DNA of 64,000 nucleotides from Candidatus Baltobacteraceae bacterium (GCA_035502855.1 DATJTX010000024.1:1-64000), one strand, 5' to 3'; positions 50,309 through 59,712 are shown, counted from the stretch's first letter. Notes: generated by a model not told the origin, from the letters alone. Program-made: numbers and translations.

Positions 50309-51844
50309 ATGCACTCGCTCCGCTCTTTTGCCGTTGTTGCCGGGCTCGTTCTGCTTTGCGCGTCCTCGGCGTTCGCGGATGACGGCAACGCCCTCAAAGC
50401 CAAGCACGTGGCCTATACCGGCTGGCAGTTCGGTTCGGATGCGGTCTCGTCGCTCGACATAACCGAAACGATCACGCGTGACAGCGACGCCAAAGTGCTG
50501 CGTACCGAACACTGGAAATCCATCGGCGCGCTCTTTCGTCAGGACACAGCCGAAAAACAAAGCGCCGAGAATTTTTCGACCGGCTTCACGGGAAACGTCT
50601 TTTGGCGCTCAGACGCCAGCGGCTTCACCGTCCCGCTTATCGGTAAAGTCGATAAATACATTTTGGCGAGCGATCTCGTCTTCACCGACGCCGTGACCGC
50701 GCTTCCCTGGATCGTGCGCGGCAGCAGCACGGTTGACGGCACAGCCTGTACGATCGTTCACGTCGAACAGCAGAACTCGCTCCCGATCGACCTCTGCGTC
50801 GACCCGGCCAGCGGCGCCTACAAGCGCGTCACCATCGGCCCCGGCACGGATTACGAAACGACGTTCGACGTGCTCGCGTACGGCGAGGTGACTGCGGGGC
50901 GGCGCATCATCACGAGATACAAATACGAAGGCAGCACGGCAACGCACACCGTCACCGCGATGTCGGCCAACGACGTCACGACCGGCGAACTGCACCCGCC
51001 GGTGCAAACCGCCGCCTGGGATTTCAGCAACCCCAAGCCGTTCCCGATCGAACTGAGCCCCCATCGCATCGTCGTCAACGCCACCGTCAACGGGGTCCAG
51101 GGGAAGTTCATGCTCGACACGGGCGCGTCGGAGATCTTTTTCTCGCGCGAATTCGCTGCGAAGGCGCATCTGAAAAGTGCCGGTTCCTTCGAGGCACACG
51201 GGATCGTGTCGGCGCTGGACGTGCAAACCGCGCGCGTCGATAGCTTGACGGTCGGAGGCAATACGCTGCACAACGTGATGGTGGCCTACGGCGGCGATGT
51301 CCTGGACCCCGCTGTGCCGGACGGGCAGCTCGGGTTTAGCTTGTTGGCCGGCGCCGACGTCACGCTGGACGTAAGCAACCAAACGATGCAGATTCAGCCG
51401 CCCGGAACGCTCGATCTCACCAAGATTCCCGGCGTCCGTGTCGGCGTCGACCTCGTTTCGGGTCAGCCGAGCGTACCGATGAAACTCGATGACACGATCG
51501 ACGTCGACGCCACCATCGACTCAGGCAATCCGCAGGAAGTGCTCATCTCGCCCGACCTCGCCACGAAATATGGATTGAAGATGCTCGTCGACCCCAGCCT
51601 CGCCGGGTACTTCAGCTCGCACCGCGGCATGCGCGGAATCGGCGCGAACTACGAAGTGGTTGAATGCGGGCACATCGATGAGATGGAACTCGGGCCGATT
51701 CACTATACCTATGTCGGTGCGTGCAAATCACCCTCGTTCAGCGGTCGCGCCGCATTGGTCAGCCTGGACTTCCTGCGCAACTTCGATACCATCTACTTCG
51801 CCTATCCGCGCGCGACGATGGTTCTCGTCCCGCCGAAATCATAG
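50309..51844 (+). CDS. secreted two-lobed retropepsin-like aspartic protease
   Basis: 511 residues. Signal peptide MHSLRSFAVVAGLVLLCAS, then a ~230-residue N-terminal beta domain reminiscent of the LolA-like proteins in this window. The C-terminal half holds two aspartic-protease lobes: GKFMLDTGASEIFFS with QLGFSLLAGADVTLD, and a second lobe VDATIDSGNPQEVLIS. Both lobes keep an Asp-[TS]-Gly, so a pepsin-like pair within one chain is possible instead of the usual homodimer. Gene is monocistronic, GAGGGGGA upstream. Confidence 0.82.
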   Translation: MHSLRSFAVVAGLVLLCASSAFADDGNALKAKHVAYTGWQFGSDAVSSLDITETITRDSDAKVLRTEHWKSIGALFRQDTAEKQSAENFSTGFTGNVFWRSDASGFTVPLIGKVDKYILASDLVFTDAVTALPWIVRGSSTVDGTACTIVHVEQQNSLPIDLCVDPASGAYKRVTIGPGTDYETTFDVLAYGEVTAGRRIITRYKYEGSTATHTVTAMSANDVTTGELHPPVQTAAWDFSNPKPFPIELSPHRIVVNATVNGVQGKFMLDTGASEIFFSREFAAKAHLKSAGSFEAHGIVSALDVQTARVDSLTVGGNTLHNVMVAYGGDVLDPAVPDGQLGFSLLAGADVTLDVSNQTMQIQPPGTLDLTKIPGVRVGVDLVSGQPSVPMKLDDTIDVDATIDSGNPQEVLISPDLATKYGLKMLVDPSLAGYFSSHRGMRGIGANYEVVECGHIDEMELGPIHYTYVGACKSPSFSGRAALVSLDFLRNFDTIYFAYPRATMVLVPPKS

Positions 51845-52076
51845 CGAGCGCAGGTACTCATCGGCCAGCCGCGCCGGGGCACGCGCTAGCCACGCTTCCA
51901 GGATCAGGTCGCGCAGTTCGCCGGCTTTGATCTTGCCGAGCCGCACCAGTACGGCCGGATACCCATCGAAGTGCGGGGTCGTGAAATACACGCCCGGATC
52001 GCATGCCGTGCTTGGCCGTCTCGCACGTTTGCGGCAGGGCCATCGCAAGACGCGCGACGTCGTTCCACGTCGCCAT
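51839..52076 (-). pseudogene. decayed MmcQ/YjbR family gene
   Basis: The frame from 52076 begins MATWNDVARLAMALPQTCE, the N-terminus of the MmcQ/YjbR family, then loses similarity after about residue 30. A second frame continues GVYFTTPHFDGYPAVLVRL and ILEAWLARAPARLADEYL, the family's C-terminus, to 51839. The ~35-40 residues that normally join these parts are missing, so an internal deletion of roughly 100 bases with a frame change is inferred. Normal members are about 115 residues. Overlaps the end of the protease gene by a few bases. Confidence 0.78.
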
Positions 52077-52100
52077 GCGTTATGCTTCGCCGTCGCAAAC

Positions 52101-52132
52101 AAAAAAGACCCGGTGCAAACCGGGTCTTTTTT
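52101..52132. terminator. bidirectional intrinsic terminator
   Basis: AAAAAAGACCCGG-TGCAAA-CCGGGTCTTTTTT is symmetric with A and T tracts on both sides; on the minus strand it terminates the tRNA-Ser/tRNA-Arg transcript. Confidence 0.92.
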
Positions 52133-52139
52133 GTACATC

Positions 52140-52213
52140 CGCGGTCGGAGGGACTCGAACCCCCAACCTACAAGTTCGTAGCCTGTTGCTCTATCCAATT
52201 GAGCTACGACCGC
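52140..52213 (-). tRNA. tRNA-Arg (ACG)
   Basis: 74 bases. Acceptor GCGGTCG/CGACCGC, anticodon stem ACAGG/CTTGT with loop CTACGAA giving ACG, the substrate of TadA. Discriminator G; CCA not encoded. Downstream of tRNA-Ser(GCU) on the same strand. Confidence 0.95.
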
Positions 52214-52274
52214 CCGATGCGACCCACGAAGATACGGGGTCGTTTTTTTATTCCCTGCCCGCGGGTCGGGAATT

Positions 52275-52364
52275 CGGAGAGAGAGGGATTCGAACCCTCG
52301 ATACGACTTTACATCGTATAACGGTTTAGCAAACCGCCGCCTTCAGCCGCTCGGCCATCTCTCC
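52275..52364 (-). tRNA. tRNA-Ser (GCU)
   Basis: 90 bases. Acceptor GGAGAGA/TCTCTCC, long variable arm (TATACGATGTAAAGTCGTAT), anticodon loop TTGCTAA giving GCT, discriminator G; CCA not encoded. Confidence 0.95.
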
Positions 52365-52451
52365 GTACCTTCGGCGAATCAGCCCCGTGCGTTCGACTCG
52401 TTCGCTCGGCGTGCCTGCGCCTGGGCGTCCGCGACAAGCTCGACCGCCTTA

Positions 52452-52492
52452 CTCGGTGCTCCGGTCCCGATGAGTGGACCGGCAGCACCGAG
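52452..52492. other. strong stem-loop downstream of the NHL lipoprotein gene
   Basis: CTCGGTGCTCCGGTCC pairs with GGACCGG-CAGCACCGAG. It lies just past the gene's stop on the minus strand but has no U tract; it may protect the mRNA 3' end. Confidence 0.45.
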
Positions 52493-52502
52493 GGCGCAGC
52501 TA

Positions 52503-55166
52503 CTACGGAGAGAGGACGATACCCATGCCGCTGAGTTGTTGGCTGCTGGTCACGTTGCGAATCGGGGTGGCGCTTCCGTTCGCAGTCGGTCCGTACACCG
52601 CAAAGCCGGAGCCGGTGCTCACGTAGAGGTTTAGCTGCTTATCCACCGCGAGCTGGAAACCGCTGCCGTCGTAGACGGTGATGATCCGCGACGGCGTCGC
52701 CGCGCCGTTCGACCCCGGCGGGAAAACCGAGACCGAGCCGGATCCCGACGAATTATAGACGTAGATGTTCCCAACATCGTCGACCGCGATCCCGGTGGGT
52801 GAAGCGATGCTGCCGCCGCTGCTCGTGATCGTCGCGAGCGGCGTTGCAGCGCCGCCGGCACCCGCAGGATAAATTACAACGCTATTATTGCTCTCGTTCA
52901 AAACATAAAGGTTGTTGTTCGCGTCGAGCGCGATCTGCGTCTGGGCACCAAGCCCTGATACCTGCAGCGTTCGCACCGGCACGGAATTCGACGTGAACGG
53001 TGGCGCGAAGACCGACACGACCTGCCCGCAGACGTCGGCGACATACATGTTGCCGCTGGCGTCGAACGCGAGACCTACGGGGCAGCCCAGGTTTGGCGGC
53101 GCCAGAAGGGCTGCGAAGCTCAAGGCCCCGCCGCTCGGCGAGAATTCGGCAAGCGTAGCGTTGCTATTCGGCGTCCAGAGATTTCCGGCGTTGTCGAAGG
53201 CGAGCTGCGCCGGACCGAAAACGGTATCCGGCCCTTGCGTGATCGTCGTTGAAGCGGTCGGATTGTTTACGGTCCCCGAAAGCCCGGCGATAGCATACCC
53301 CGTGATCGTCGTGGTGTAATCGTTGGCCGTCCAGACGTTGCCCGATGGGTCGACTGCCAGCCCGTTGCCCGAGCCCCACTGCATTATTCCGGGGTTAAGA
53401 GCAAGCACGGGGGCCTCAACGACCGACCCCGTCGTTCCCGAAGCGACGGGGGCAAACTCGACTATGGATTGCTGCGAGGTTCCGCATTCAAACGTAAGCA
53501 TCCACATGTTCCCGGCGTTGTCGACAGCCACCGACCACAGCCCGCATCCGTTTCCAGCGTACGTGCTAAGCGTGTATGTTGGCGTCGTCACCGCCGTCGA
53601 CGGGGGGAACACGGCGATTTCGGGATTATTGCCGTTACCGACATACAGATTGCCGCTGCTGTCGGTAGCGATTCCACCGAGGCATTCCTGCGCAGCTAGA
53701 CAGCCGGGGATCGTACGCGAAGGTGCCGGCGTCAGCGTCCCGGTCTGCGTCCCGATCGGCGCGAACTCGAGTACCGACGAGCCGTTGCCGGAGTTCGCAA
53801 CGTAGATGTTTCCGCTCGGGTCGACCGCGATCGAGTTCACGCTGCCCAAACCGGTATCGATGACTGCCGTCGGCGTCGGGGCTGTTCCAGACCAATTGGT
53901 CGGGAATACCGACACGGCGCCGGAGCTGCCGCACGGTCCTCCCGCAACGTAGAGCACGCCCGCCTGCACGGCTATCGCCGTCGCGCCGCCGCCGCAGAGC
54001 GGCCCGGGTCCGATCGTGCGTGTCGCAATCGATGCGGCACTCAGCGGCGCGGGATAGAACGCGACGCCCTGATTTCCCTCGGCGACGTAGAGATTGCCGC
54101 TCGCATCGAAAGCGATCCCCCGAGCGTGCTTACCGCCGACGAGCGCTTGCGTCGGCGTCACGCTCCCGTTTGCGTTTGCCGCATAGTGCAGCAACTGGTT
54201 GCCGCCAAATGCGTCGCCGATCCACACGGGCGACGTCGGCGCTGCCGACGGCGCGGTGTTTTGCACGACGGCGTTTTGTTGGAGCTGGAGGTTCTGCCCG
54301 TCCGCGATCACCGAGCCGCCGACGACGGCGTTTTGCTGTATTTCGACGTTCGGGCGCGAAAGGGCCAAAATCGAGCCCTGAAACGACACGCCTTGCTGAA
54401 GTTGAATCTCGCCGTTCGCGCCGGTGAAGTTGAACACGACGTCACCCGCCGTGATGCCGCCGCTCACGCGTACCTGGGCATTTTGCTGCACGTTCGCTTC
54501 GCCGGCCACGTTCACGACGAACGACTCTCCGGCCGCGCCGCTGAACGTGAGGCTGGAGTTTTGCGCCAGGTCGAGCGCGCTGAGGTCGACGACGTTGACC
54601 GAGGCGGTTCCGGTGATCGTCACACTCTGTCCCTGGGTCGTATCGATCGTCGTCGGCGAAGCGATCGTTACGGGGAGGCTCGCGTCGGAAGCGCTGGTCG
54701 TCTGTGCCGCCGCGACCGCTGAAGCAATCGAAGGAACGGGCGCGGCGTTCGAGACGCCGCCGCCGATCGAAGCCCCTTGCTGCACCTGAACTTGGGTTCC
54801 CGCCGGCACGTACGCCGTTCCGCTGATCGAAGCATGCTGTTCCAAACTCAGCGTAGTTTGCGAAGCGATGGCTCCCACGTTACCGTTGATGCTCGCGTTC
54901 TGCTGAAGCTCGATAGCCGCTTGCCGAGCCGCTGATGCGGCAACGTTGCCGTCGATATTCGTGCCTTGCGCGAATTGCAATTTGGCGGTTTGCGCATCGG
55001 TCGCCAAAATGGCGAAGGACTGGGTCGTCGTCGCAACGCTCGTGGCTCGGCGTACCGCATTTCCCAGTGGCTGGACCTGCGGTGTCGTTCGCGTGCCTCC
55101 GTTGCAAGCGGTGAGCGCTATGAGAACAACGGTCGACGTGAGATGGGGAACTCGTCGGTGCGTCAT
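52503..55166 (-). CDS. large lipoprotein: QQNA-repeat beta domain plus NHL-type beta-propeller
   Basis: 887 residues. Lipoprotein signal ending in lipobox LTAC (MTHRRVPHLTSTVVLIALTAC). Residues ~60-310 contain at least eight short repeats of the type LQQNASINGNV / IQQNAVVGGSV around a choice-of-anchor-A-like section (SFVVNVAGEANVQQNAQV). From ~315 on there are repeated GIAFDASGNLYVAE / SIAVDPSGNIYVANS units typical of NHL propellers. Likely exposed on the cell surface. A good promoter lies 55-83 bases upstream. No catalytic motif. Confidence 0.85.
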   Translation of the reverse strand: MTHRRVPHLTSTVVLIALTACNGGTRTTPQVQPLGNAVRRATSVATTTQSFAILATDAQTAKLQFAQGTNIDGNVAASAARQAAIELQQNASINGNVGAIASQTTLSLEQHASISGTAYVPAGTQVQVQQGASIGGGVSNAAPVPSIASAVAAAQTTSASDASLPVTIASPTTIDTTQGQSVTITGTASVNVVDLSALDLAQNSSLTFSGAAGESFVVNVAGEANVQQNAQVRVSGGITAGDVVFNFTGANGEIQLQQGVSFQGSILALSRPNVEIQQNAVVGGSVIADGQNLQLQQNAVVQNTAPSAAPTSPVWIGDAFGGNQLLHYAANANGSVTPTQALVGGKHARGIAFDASGNLYVAEGNQGVAFYPAPLSAASIATRTIGPGPLCGGGATAIAVQAGVLYVAGGPCGSSGAVSVFPTNWSGTAPTPTAVIDTGLGSVNSIAVDPSGNIYVANSGNGSSVLEFAPIGTQTGTLTPAPSRTIPGCLAAQECLGGIATDSSGNLYVGNGNNPEIAVFPPSTAVTTPTYTLSTYAGNGCGLWSVAVDNAGNMWMLTFECGTSQQSIVEFAPVASGTTGSVVEAPVLALNPGIMQWGSGNGLAVDPSGNVWTANDYTTTITGYAIAGLSGTVNNPTASTTITQGPDTVFGPAQLAFDNAGNLWTPNSNATLAEFSPSGGALSFAALLAPPNLGCPVGLAFDASGNMYVADVCGQVVSVFAPPFTSNSVPVRTLQVSGLGAQTQIALDANNNLYVLNESNNSVVIYPAGAGGAATPLATITSSGGSIASPTGIAVDDVGNIYVYNSSGSGSVSVFPPGSNGAATPSRIITVYDGSGFQLAVDKQLNLYVSTGSGFAVYGPTANGSATPIRNVTSSQQLSGMGIVLSP

Positions 55167-55220
55167 AAATGACTTCCGCCTCCATCTAACAGTGGCGAGG
55201 AGCCGCCTCAGCGTCTGCTG

Positions 55221-55249
55221 ACTATAGCACTTGCTCGAAGAGGAGACAA
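55221..55249 (-). promoter_or_regulatory. sigma70 promoter of the NHL lipoprotein gene
   Basis: Minus strand: -35 TTGTCT (55244-55249), 17-base spacer, -10 TATAGT (55221-55226) with an upstream TGC. Confidence 0.68.
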
Positions 55250-55290
55250 GCGTCGTTTCGTGGGTATTTCACGCACCGACCCCTCGTCGT

Positions 55291-56859
55291 TCAGGCGTGG
55301 ACGGCGGCTTCAGCGCCGGAGCGTGCCGCAGGGGCCGAGCCCGGTGCAGCGATCGCACGGCGGCGCCGCATGAACAGCACGAGCGGCGTGCATAGCAGAC
55401 AAACGAGCGCGATCACCATCGTCGCATCTGCGTACGCAAGGATGGCGGCCTGGGCGTTGACCAGCCGCGCGAGTTCACCGGTGGTGCCGCCGTGCTGCAA
55501 AAACAATGCAACCGCCGGCGCCTGCAGGTTCGCGTTGGCGCCGAGAACCGACGAGTGGAACGACCAGCGCCGGTCGATGATGACGTCCAGTGCGGCAACC
55601 GAAATCGAGCCCCCAAGTTGCAGCGAGAGATTGATGAACGCCGCCGCTTTCGGGCCTTCCTGCGGCGTCGTGGCGCCGAGCACCGCGATCGAAAGCGGGA
55701 TGAAGAGCAGCGCAGATCCGATACCGGTGGTGATCAGCGCCGGCGCAAAACTCCAAAAGTTCGCCTGCGGGTTGGTGACGAGCGCCTGCAGCCAGCTGCC
55801 GAAGCTCACCAGCACGAAGCCGGAACCCAGCACGAGACGCGGATCGAAGCGTCCCGCGAAACGCACGATCAGCGGCGTCATGAACATGATCGGCAGCGCA
55901 CGCAAAATGAAGAGAAAACCGCTGAGGGAGGGCGTGAAGCCGAGCGGCCCTTGCGTGAATTGAGGCAGGATGTAGGTCGTGCCGAAGACCACGGTTCCGA
56001 GCGAGAGTCCGAGAATCGAGCCGGCCGCGACGCTCCGATTTCGCAAGATGCGCAGATCGACGATCGGGGTTTGCGTTCGAAACAGTTCCCAGTAGACGAA
56101 CGAGCACAAGCTGATGACCATGACGACGGTCAAGATCAACACGGCGGGATCGGCGAGCCAGTAGTGGGGTTCACCTTCGGTCAGCACATATTGCATCGAC
56201 CCGATGCCCGCCGCAAGCAGAAGGAGCCCGACGAAATCCACCTGCCCCGCGCGCCCCGGTTCGGGATCGCGGAGCATCAAGCCGAGTACGATCGCCGAAA
56301 AAATGCCCGGGCCGATGTTGATGTCAAAGACCCAGTTCCACGAATAGTTGTCCACCAAAATGCCGCCCAGCGGCGGCCCGAGTGCCGGTCCCATGATCGC
56401 GCCGAGCGCGAAGATGCCTTGACTGAGACCAAGCTGCTCGGGTGGAAACGTGTCGCGAAGAATCGACTGTGCGGTTGCCAGCAAACCGCCGCCGAACGCG
56501 CCCTGCACGATGCGCGCGACAACCAAAACACCCAAACTGCTCGCCGATCCGCAGACCACCGACGCGATGGTGAAGCCCGCGATCGAAGCAACGAAATAAT
56601 TCTTACGCCCGAAGCGGTTCTGAAGCCATGGCGTGAGCGGGATCACGACGAGCGCGGCAATCGTGTACCCGGTGACGACCCACGTGCCTTCCTCTTGAGT
56701 CGCGCCGAGGTTGCCCTGAATCGTCGGCAGCGCCACGTTGGTGATCGTCGAGTCGAGCGTCTGCATCAGCGCCGCCGCCATCACCCCGGCCACGATCAGC
56801 GCGCGGCGCAGACCGGTCTCGGTGACATCCACCCGCGATGGGGTCGGCGACGCGCTCAT
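55291..56859 (-). CDS. DHA2-family (EmrB/QacA type) multidrug exporter, 14 helices
   Basis: 522 residues. MQTLDSTITNVALPTIQGNL (motif D1 LDxTIxNVALP), WLQNRFGRKNYF (motif A) and GAIMGPALGPPLGG (motif C, antiporter) identify the DHA2 drug:H+ antiporters; the helix count fits 14. The C-terminus is Arg-rich then Ala-rich. It probably exports hydrophobic toxic compounds. No EmrA-like adaptor or regulator is adjacent, so it may work alone in the inner membrane. Confidence 0.92.
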   Translation of the reverse strand: MSASPTPSRVDVTETGLRRALIVAGVMAAALMQTLDSTITNVALPTIQGNLGATQEEGTWVVTGYTIAALVVIPLTPWLQNRFGRKNYFVASIAGFTIASVVCGSASSLGVLVVARIVQGAFGGGLLATAQSILRDTFPPEQLGLSQGIFALGAIMGPALGPPLGGILVDNYSWNWVFDINIGPGIFSAIVLGLMLRDPEPGRAGQVDFVGLLLLAAGIGSMQYVLTEGEPHYWLADPAVLILTVVMVISLCSFVYWELFRTQTPIVDLRILRNRSVAAGSILGLSLGTVVFGTTYILPQFTQGPLGFTPSLSGFLFILRALPIMFMTPLIVRFAGRFDPRLVLGSGFVLVSFGSWLQALVTNPQANFWSFAPALITTGIGSALLFIPLSIAVLGATTPQEGPKAAAFINLSLQLGGSISVAALDVIIDRRWSFHSSVLGANANLQAPAVALFLQHGGTTGELARLVNAQAAILAYADATMVIALVCLLCTPLVLFMRRRRAIAAPGSAPAARSGAEAAVHA

Positions 56860-56927
56860 AGCTCACAAGAACACGCTCAAACCAACGGCGGATGCCGAGG
56901 ACGATGCCAAACCATGCTTGCTTGATT

Positions 56928-58628
56928 CTACCGGTCGCCGCCGATAAACCGATCGATCTCCGCCTTGACCAGGGTGAGCGGCATGCCGCCGTTTTGAACG
57001 ATCCGCTCGTGGAAAGCGCGCACGTCAAACGCCGAACCGAGTTGTGTACGTGCCTTTTCGCGTAAGTCGGCGAAGGTCAGCGAGCCCAGCTTGTACGACA
57101 GGCTCTGCGCCGGAAGGTCCGTTGCATAGCGCAAGAGTTCCGAATCGATTTCCGTTTCCGACATCAGCGTGTTCGTGCGCATGAACTCGGCGGCACGCTC
57201 GAGGCTCCATCCCAGAGCGTTCAGGCCGGTGTCGACGACGAGACGAGACGAGATAAAGATGTCGAGCGCGTAGCGCCCGTATAGGTCGTACGGATCCTCG
57301 TAAATTCCGAGTTCCTTGCCGAGATCGGCTGCGTATTCGGCCCAACCTTCGTGATAGGCGGCGATGTACGTCGAGATCGATTGAAACGCTCGAAAACGCG
57401 GCAGCGATTCGTTTTCCCGGGAAATGCTGATTTCGTAGTGGTGACCGGGAACGAGTTCGTGCAACGCAAGCGACGCCAGGCTCAAGAGCGATCGTTCTTC
57501 GAGCTTCGAGCCGTTGTAGATATAGTAGCCGGTTTCGCCGGCCTTTGCGCCGGGCTGGTAATACCCGAACGTCATCCCGCCCTCGAGATCGGGCGGCAAG
57601 CGTTTTACGCCGAACGGCGCCGACGGTTTCTTCGAGAACAGCGCCGGCATCACGTCATCGGCTCGCCGTGCGAACAGCTCTAGGCGGTCACCGATTTGTT
57701 CGGCGCGGGTCGGCACGAAGCGCGCGTCATGGCGAAGCGAGAAATGAAACTCCGGCGCGGAGCCGCGAAAGCCGAGCCGCTCTCGCTGCTCGGCCATCGA
57801 GTTGCGAAGCGCATCGACGGTCGAAAGACCGCGCTCGTGGATCGTTTTCGCATCGAGATCGAGCGTCGTATTCGCGCGGACGAGGTAATCGTAATAGCCG
57901 GCACCGCCCGGGTACGATGACTGCCCGATCGTATCGGATGCCGCAGCAAGATAAGCCCCCGCGAGATCGTCTGCCAATTCCTGGAGAGCGGGCGAGACTT
58001 CTGTACGAATCGCATTTTGCGCATCGTTCAAAAAGCGCGCACGAAGCGTCTCGTCGAGAACCGCCAATTTTTCGGGCGGCGGAAGAAACGGGCTCCTCAC
58101 GGCGTCGACGGCGGCGCGATGCAGCGCGACGATCGGAGGAATCGCGCGTCGCGGAAGCACGATCCCGCGCTCGACTTGGCCGGCGACCTTCGCTCGTACC
58201 GCCCGCGCGTAAAGGCCGACGTCTCTGATGACCGCGAGGTAACGCGTTCGAGCTTCGTCCGACTCGACGTCGAACGCGCGAAAGATGCTCCGAAAGGTCC
58301 CGATAAACGAGCGATACGGCGTAACGCACGGTTCGTACCAATAATATCGGCTCGCTGCTTCGCGCCGCTCGATGGCCGAGCGGAGCACGGCGAGCGAAAG
58401 GCGCTCTTGCCCCTCGAGAGCCGATCCGTCGAGTTCGTCCAGTTGCGTGAGGAAGCGCCGGCAGAACGCAGCGGCCTCCTCGTTACCCTCTTCGGTTACC
58501 GGCGCGATCCGCGAAACCGCCAGGCCTTGTCCCGAACGATAAAAGGCCGAGAATCCGGCGGTCGCCAAGGGACCGTGTTCATCGAGGTTCGCGCGCTCGT
58601 ACGCCGCGATGGCATCGGATAGTCTCAC
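56928..58628 (-). CDS. DUF885 family metallopeptidase-like protein
   Basis: 566 residues, the family's usual size. The zinc-like motif LALHELVPGHHYEISI (HExxPGHH) and a downstream EGWAEYAADLG supply the expected ligands. YYDYLVRANTTLDLDAKTIH and QSLSYKLGSLTFADLREKA are also family-typical. No signal peptide. Last gene of the ten-gene minus operon, 12 bases after the preceding stop. Probable peptidase; substrate unknown. Confidence 0.88.
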   Translation of the reverse strand: MRLSDAIAAYERANLDEHGPLATAGFSAFYRSGQGLAVSRIAPVTEEGNEEAAAFCRRFLTQLDELDGSALEGQERLSLAVLRSAIERREAASRYYWYEPCVTPYRSFIGTFRSIFRAFDVESDEARTRYLAVIRDVGLYARAVRAKVAGQVERGIVLPRRAIPPIVALHRAAVDAVRSPFLPPPEKLAVLDETLRARFLNDAQNAIRTEVSPALQELADDLAGAYLAAASDTIGQSSYPGGAGYYDYLVRANTTLDLDAKTIHERGLSTVDALRNSMAEQRERLGFRGSAPEFHFSLRHDARFVPTRAEQIGDRLELFARRADDVMPALFSKKPSAPFGVKRLPPDLEGGMTFGYYQPGAKAGETGYYIYNGSKLEERSLLSLASLALHELVPGHHYEISISRENESLPRFRAFQSISTYIAAYHEGWAEYAADLGKELGIYEDPYDLYGRYALDIFISSRLVVDTGLNALGWSLERAAEFMRTNTLMSETEIDSELLRYATDLPAQSLSYKLGSLTFADLREKARTQLGSAFDVRAFHERIVQNGGMPLTLVKAEIDRFIGGDR

Positions 58629-58640
58629 GGACCGCTGGCC

Positions 58641-59162
58641 TTAGAGCAAATCTCTTCGACGGCGTTCCAGCTCTTCGCAGAACTGCTTGCGCTGCTCGAC
58701 GGCGGCTGCGGCTACCGGCTCGAGCGACGCGTTTCGCGACGGTATTTCCTCGCGAAGCTTCGCTACGTTTCGTGCGATCACGCCGGCGATCTGCTCGTGA
58801 ATGTGCCTGGTCGCTCCCGGTTGCAGATGGGCGCGAAACTTGAGCGTCATCCGATCCTCGGTCAGGTGAACCTCGTAGGCATGCTCGATCGTTCCCGCGC
58901 TCGTGGGCTGGCAATGAAACGCCTGCGGGTTCTTGATCTCGTGAACGTAGGTTGCGTACTCGCCCTGATCGTCCAGATCGGCGGCAATCGCCTTCACATC
59001 GAACTCGGGAAGGGCAACGGCGTGCGCTTCCAGGATCCGGCGTATCAGGTAGGCGTCATCGGCGCTCTTGCAAGGGATCGCGGCGGCCTCTTCTTGGATC
59101 GCGCGGCGCGCGGCGCTGAACACCTCGTGCAGCGGGTGCGCGAACAGCCGCTCGTCGGGCAC
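58641..59162 (-). CDS. conserved hypothetical protein
   Basis: 173 residues, no signal peptide. A mixed alpha/beta start (YLIRRILEAHAVALPEFDVKAIA) is followed by strands (TIEHAYEVHLTEDRMTLKF) and a long charged helix (AAVEQRKQFCEELERRRRDLL). It starts four bases after the DoxX stop and is followed 12 bases later by the DUF885 gene, so it is in the operon. I do not recognise a family. Confidence 0.65.
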   Translation of the reverse strand: MPDERLFAHPLHEVFSAARRAIQEEAAAIPCKSADDAYLIRRILEAHAVALPEFDVKAIAADLDDQGEYATYVHEIKNPQAFHCQPTSAGTIEHAYEVHLTEDRMTLKFRAHLQPGATRHIHEQIAGVIARNVAKLREEIPSRNASLEPVAAAAVEQRKQFCEELERRRRDLL

Positions 59163-59166
59163 CGCC

Positions 59167-59712
59167 TTACGGGCTCGGCGCGCTCGGTCCGGTCATCGGC
59201 GGTTCCTCGACAAAGACGGCAGCCGGTTCAGCTTTGCGGTGGTGCCGCAAGCGCGCGAGGATTCCGTCGACGCCGAGCATGCGGCCGGTCGGGAGCACCA
59301 AATTCACGGCGGAGAGCACCAGCGCGGTGGAATCCAATCCGGACCACACGCTCAGATGTGCGAGGCCGCCCTTGGCCGAGATGTAATTGAGCGCGAGCAA
59401 GATACCGATCAATCCGCCCAGGCGCGTATAAAATCCGAGCAGCAGCAATGCGCCGGTCACGACTTCACCCAAGCGCACGAGCTCGGCGAAGAACGATGCA
59501 TTGGGCAGCACGACGTGGATCAGGAACGACTGATACGGACCACTTACGTGCGAGATCTGCGTATTGAGGAACTCCACCATCATGCCGTTGGGCGGCATGA
59601 AGTCTTGGCTGTTCAGGAATTTCGGGATGCCGTGCATCAGCCAGAACGCGCCGGCGTAGATGCGCAGGAGCGAGAGCCAGAACGCGTAGGTCGAGGAAGA
59701 TGGGAGCTTCAC
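59167..59712 (-). CDS. DoxX family membrane protein
   Basis: 181 residues, four helices. LRIYAGAFWLMHGIPKFLN is the DoxX N-terminal helix with the conserved G/K; FFAELVRLGEVVTGALLLLGFYTRLGGL gives the middle helices; a conserved AxGGLAHLSVWSG stretch follows. DoxX-like proteins are tied to quinone and redox stress functions. Its ATG overlaps the glycosyltransferase stop. Confidence 0.86.
   Translation of the reverse strand: MKLPSSSTYAFWLSLLRIYAGAFWLMHGIPKFLNSQDFMPPNGMMVEFLNTQISHVSGPYQSFLIHVVLPNASFFAELVRLGEVVTGALLLLGFYTRLGGLIGILLALNYISAKGGLAHLSVWSGLDSTALVLSAVNLVLPTGRMLGVDGILARLRHHRKAEPAAVFVEEPPMTGPSAPSP

Noticed and set aside
52233-52275. Terminator between tRNA-Ser(GCU) and tRNA-Arg(ACG)
   Set aside because: A hairpin is present but the T run is on the wrong side for minus-strand transcription.
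55492-56925. 477-codon plus-strand frame opposite the DHA2 exporter
   Set aside because: Arg/Glu-rich shadow with no membrane or enzyme motif.
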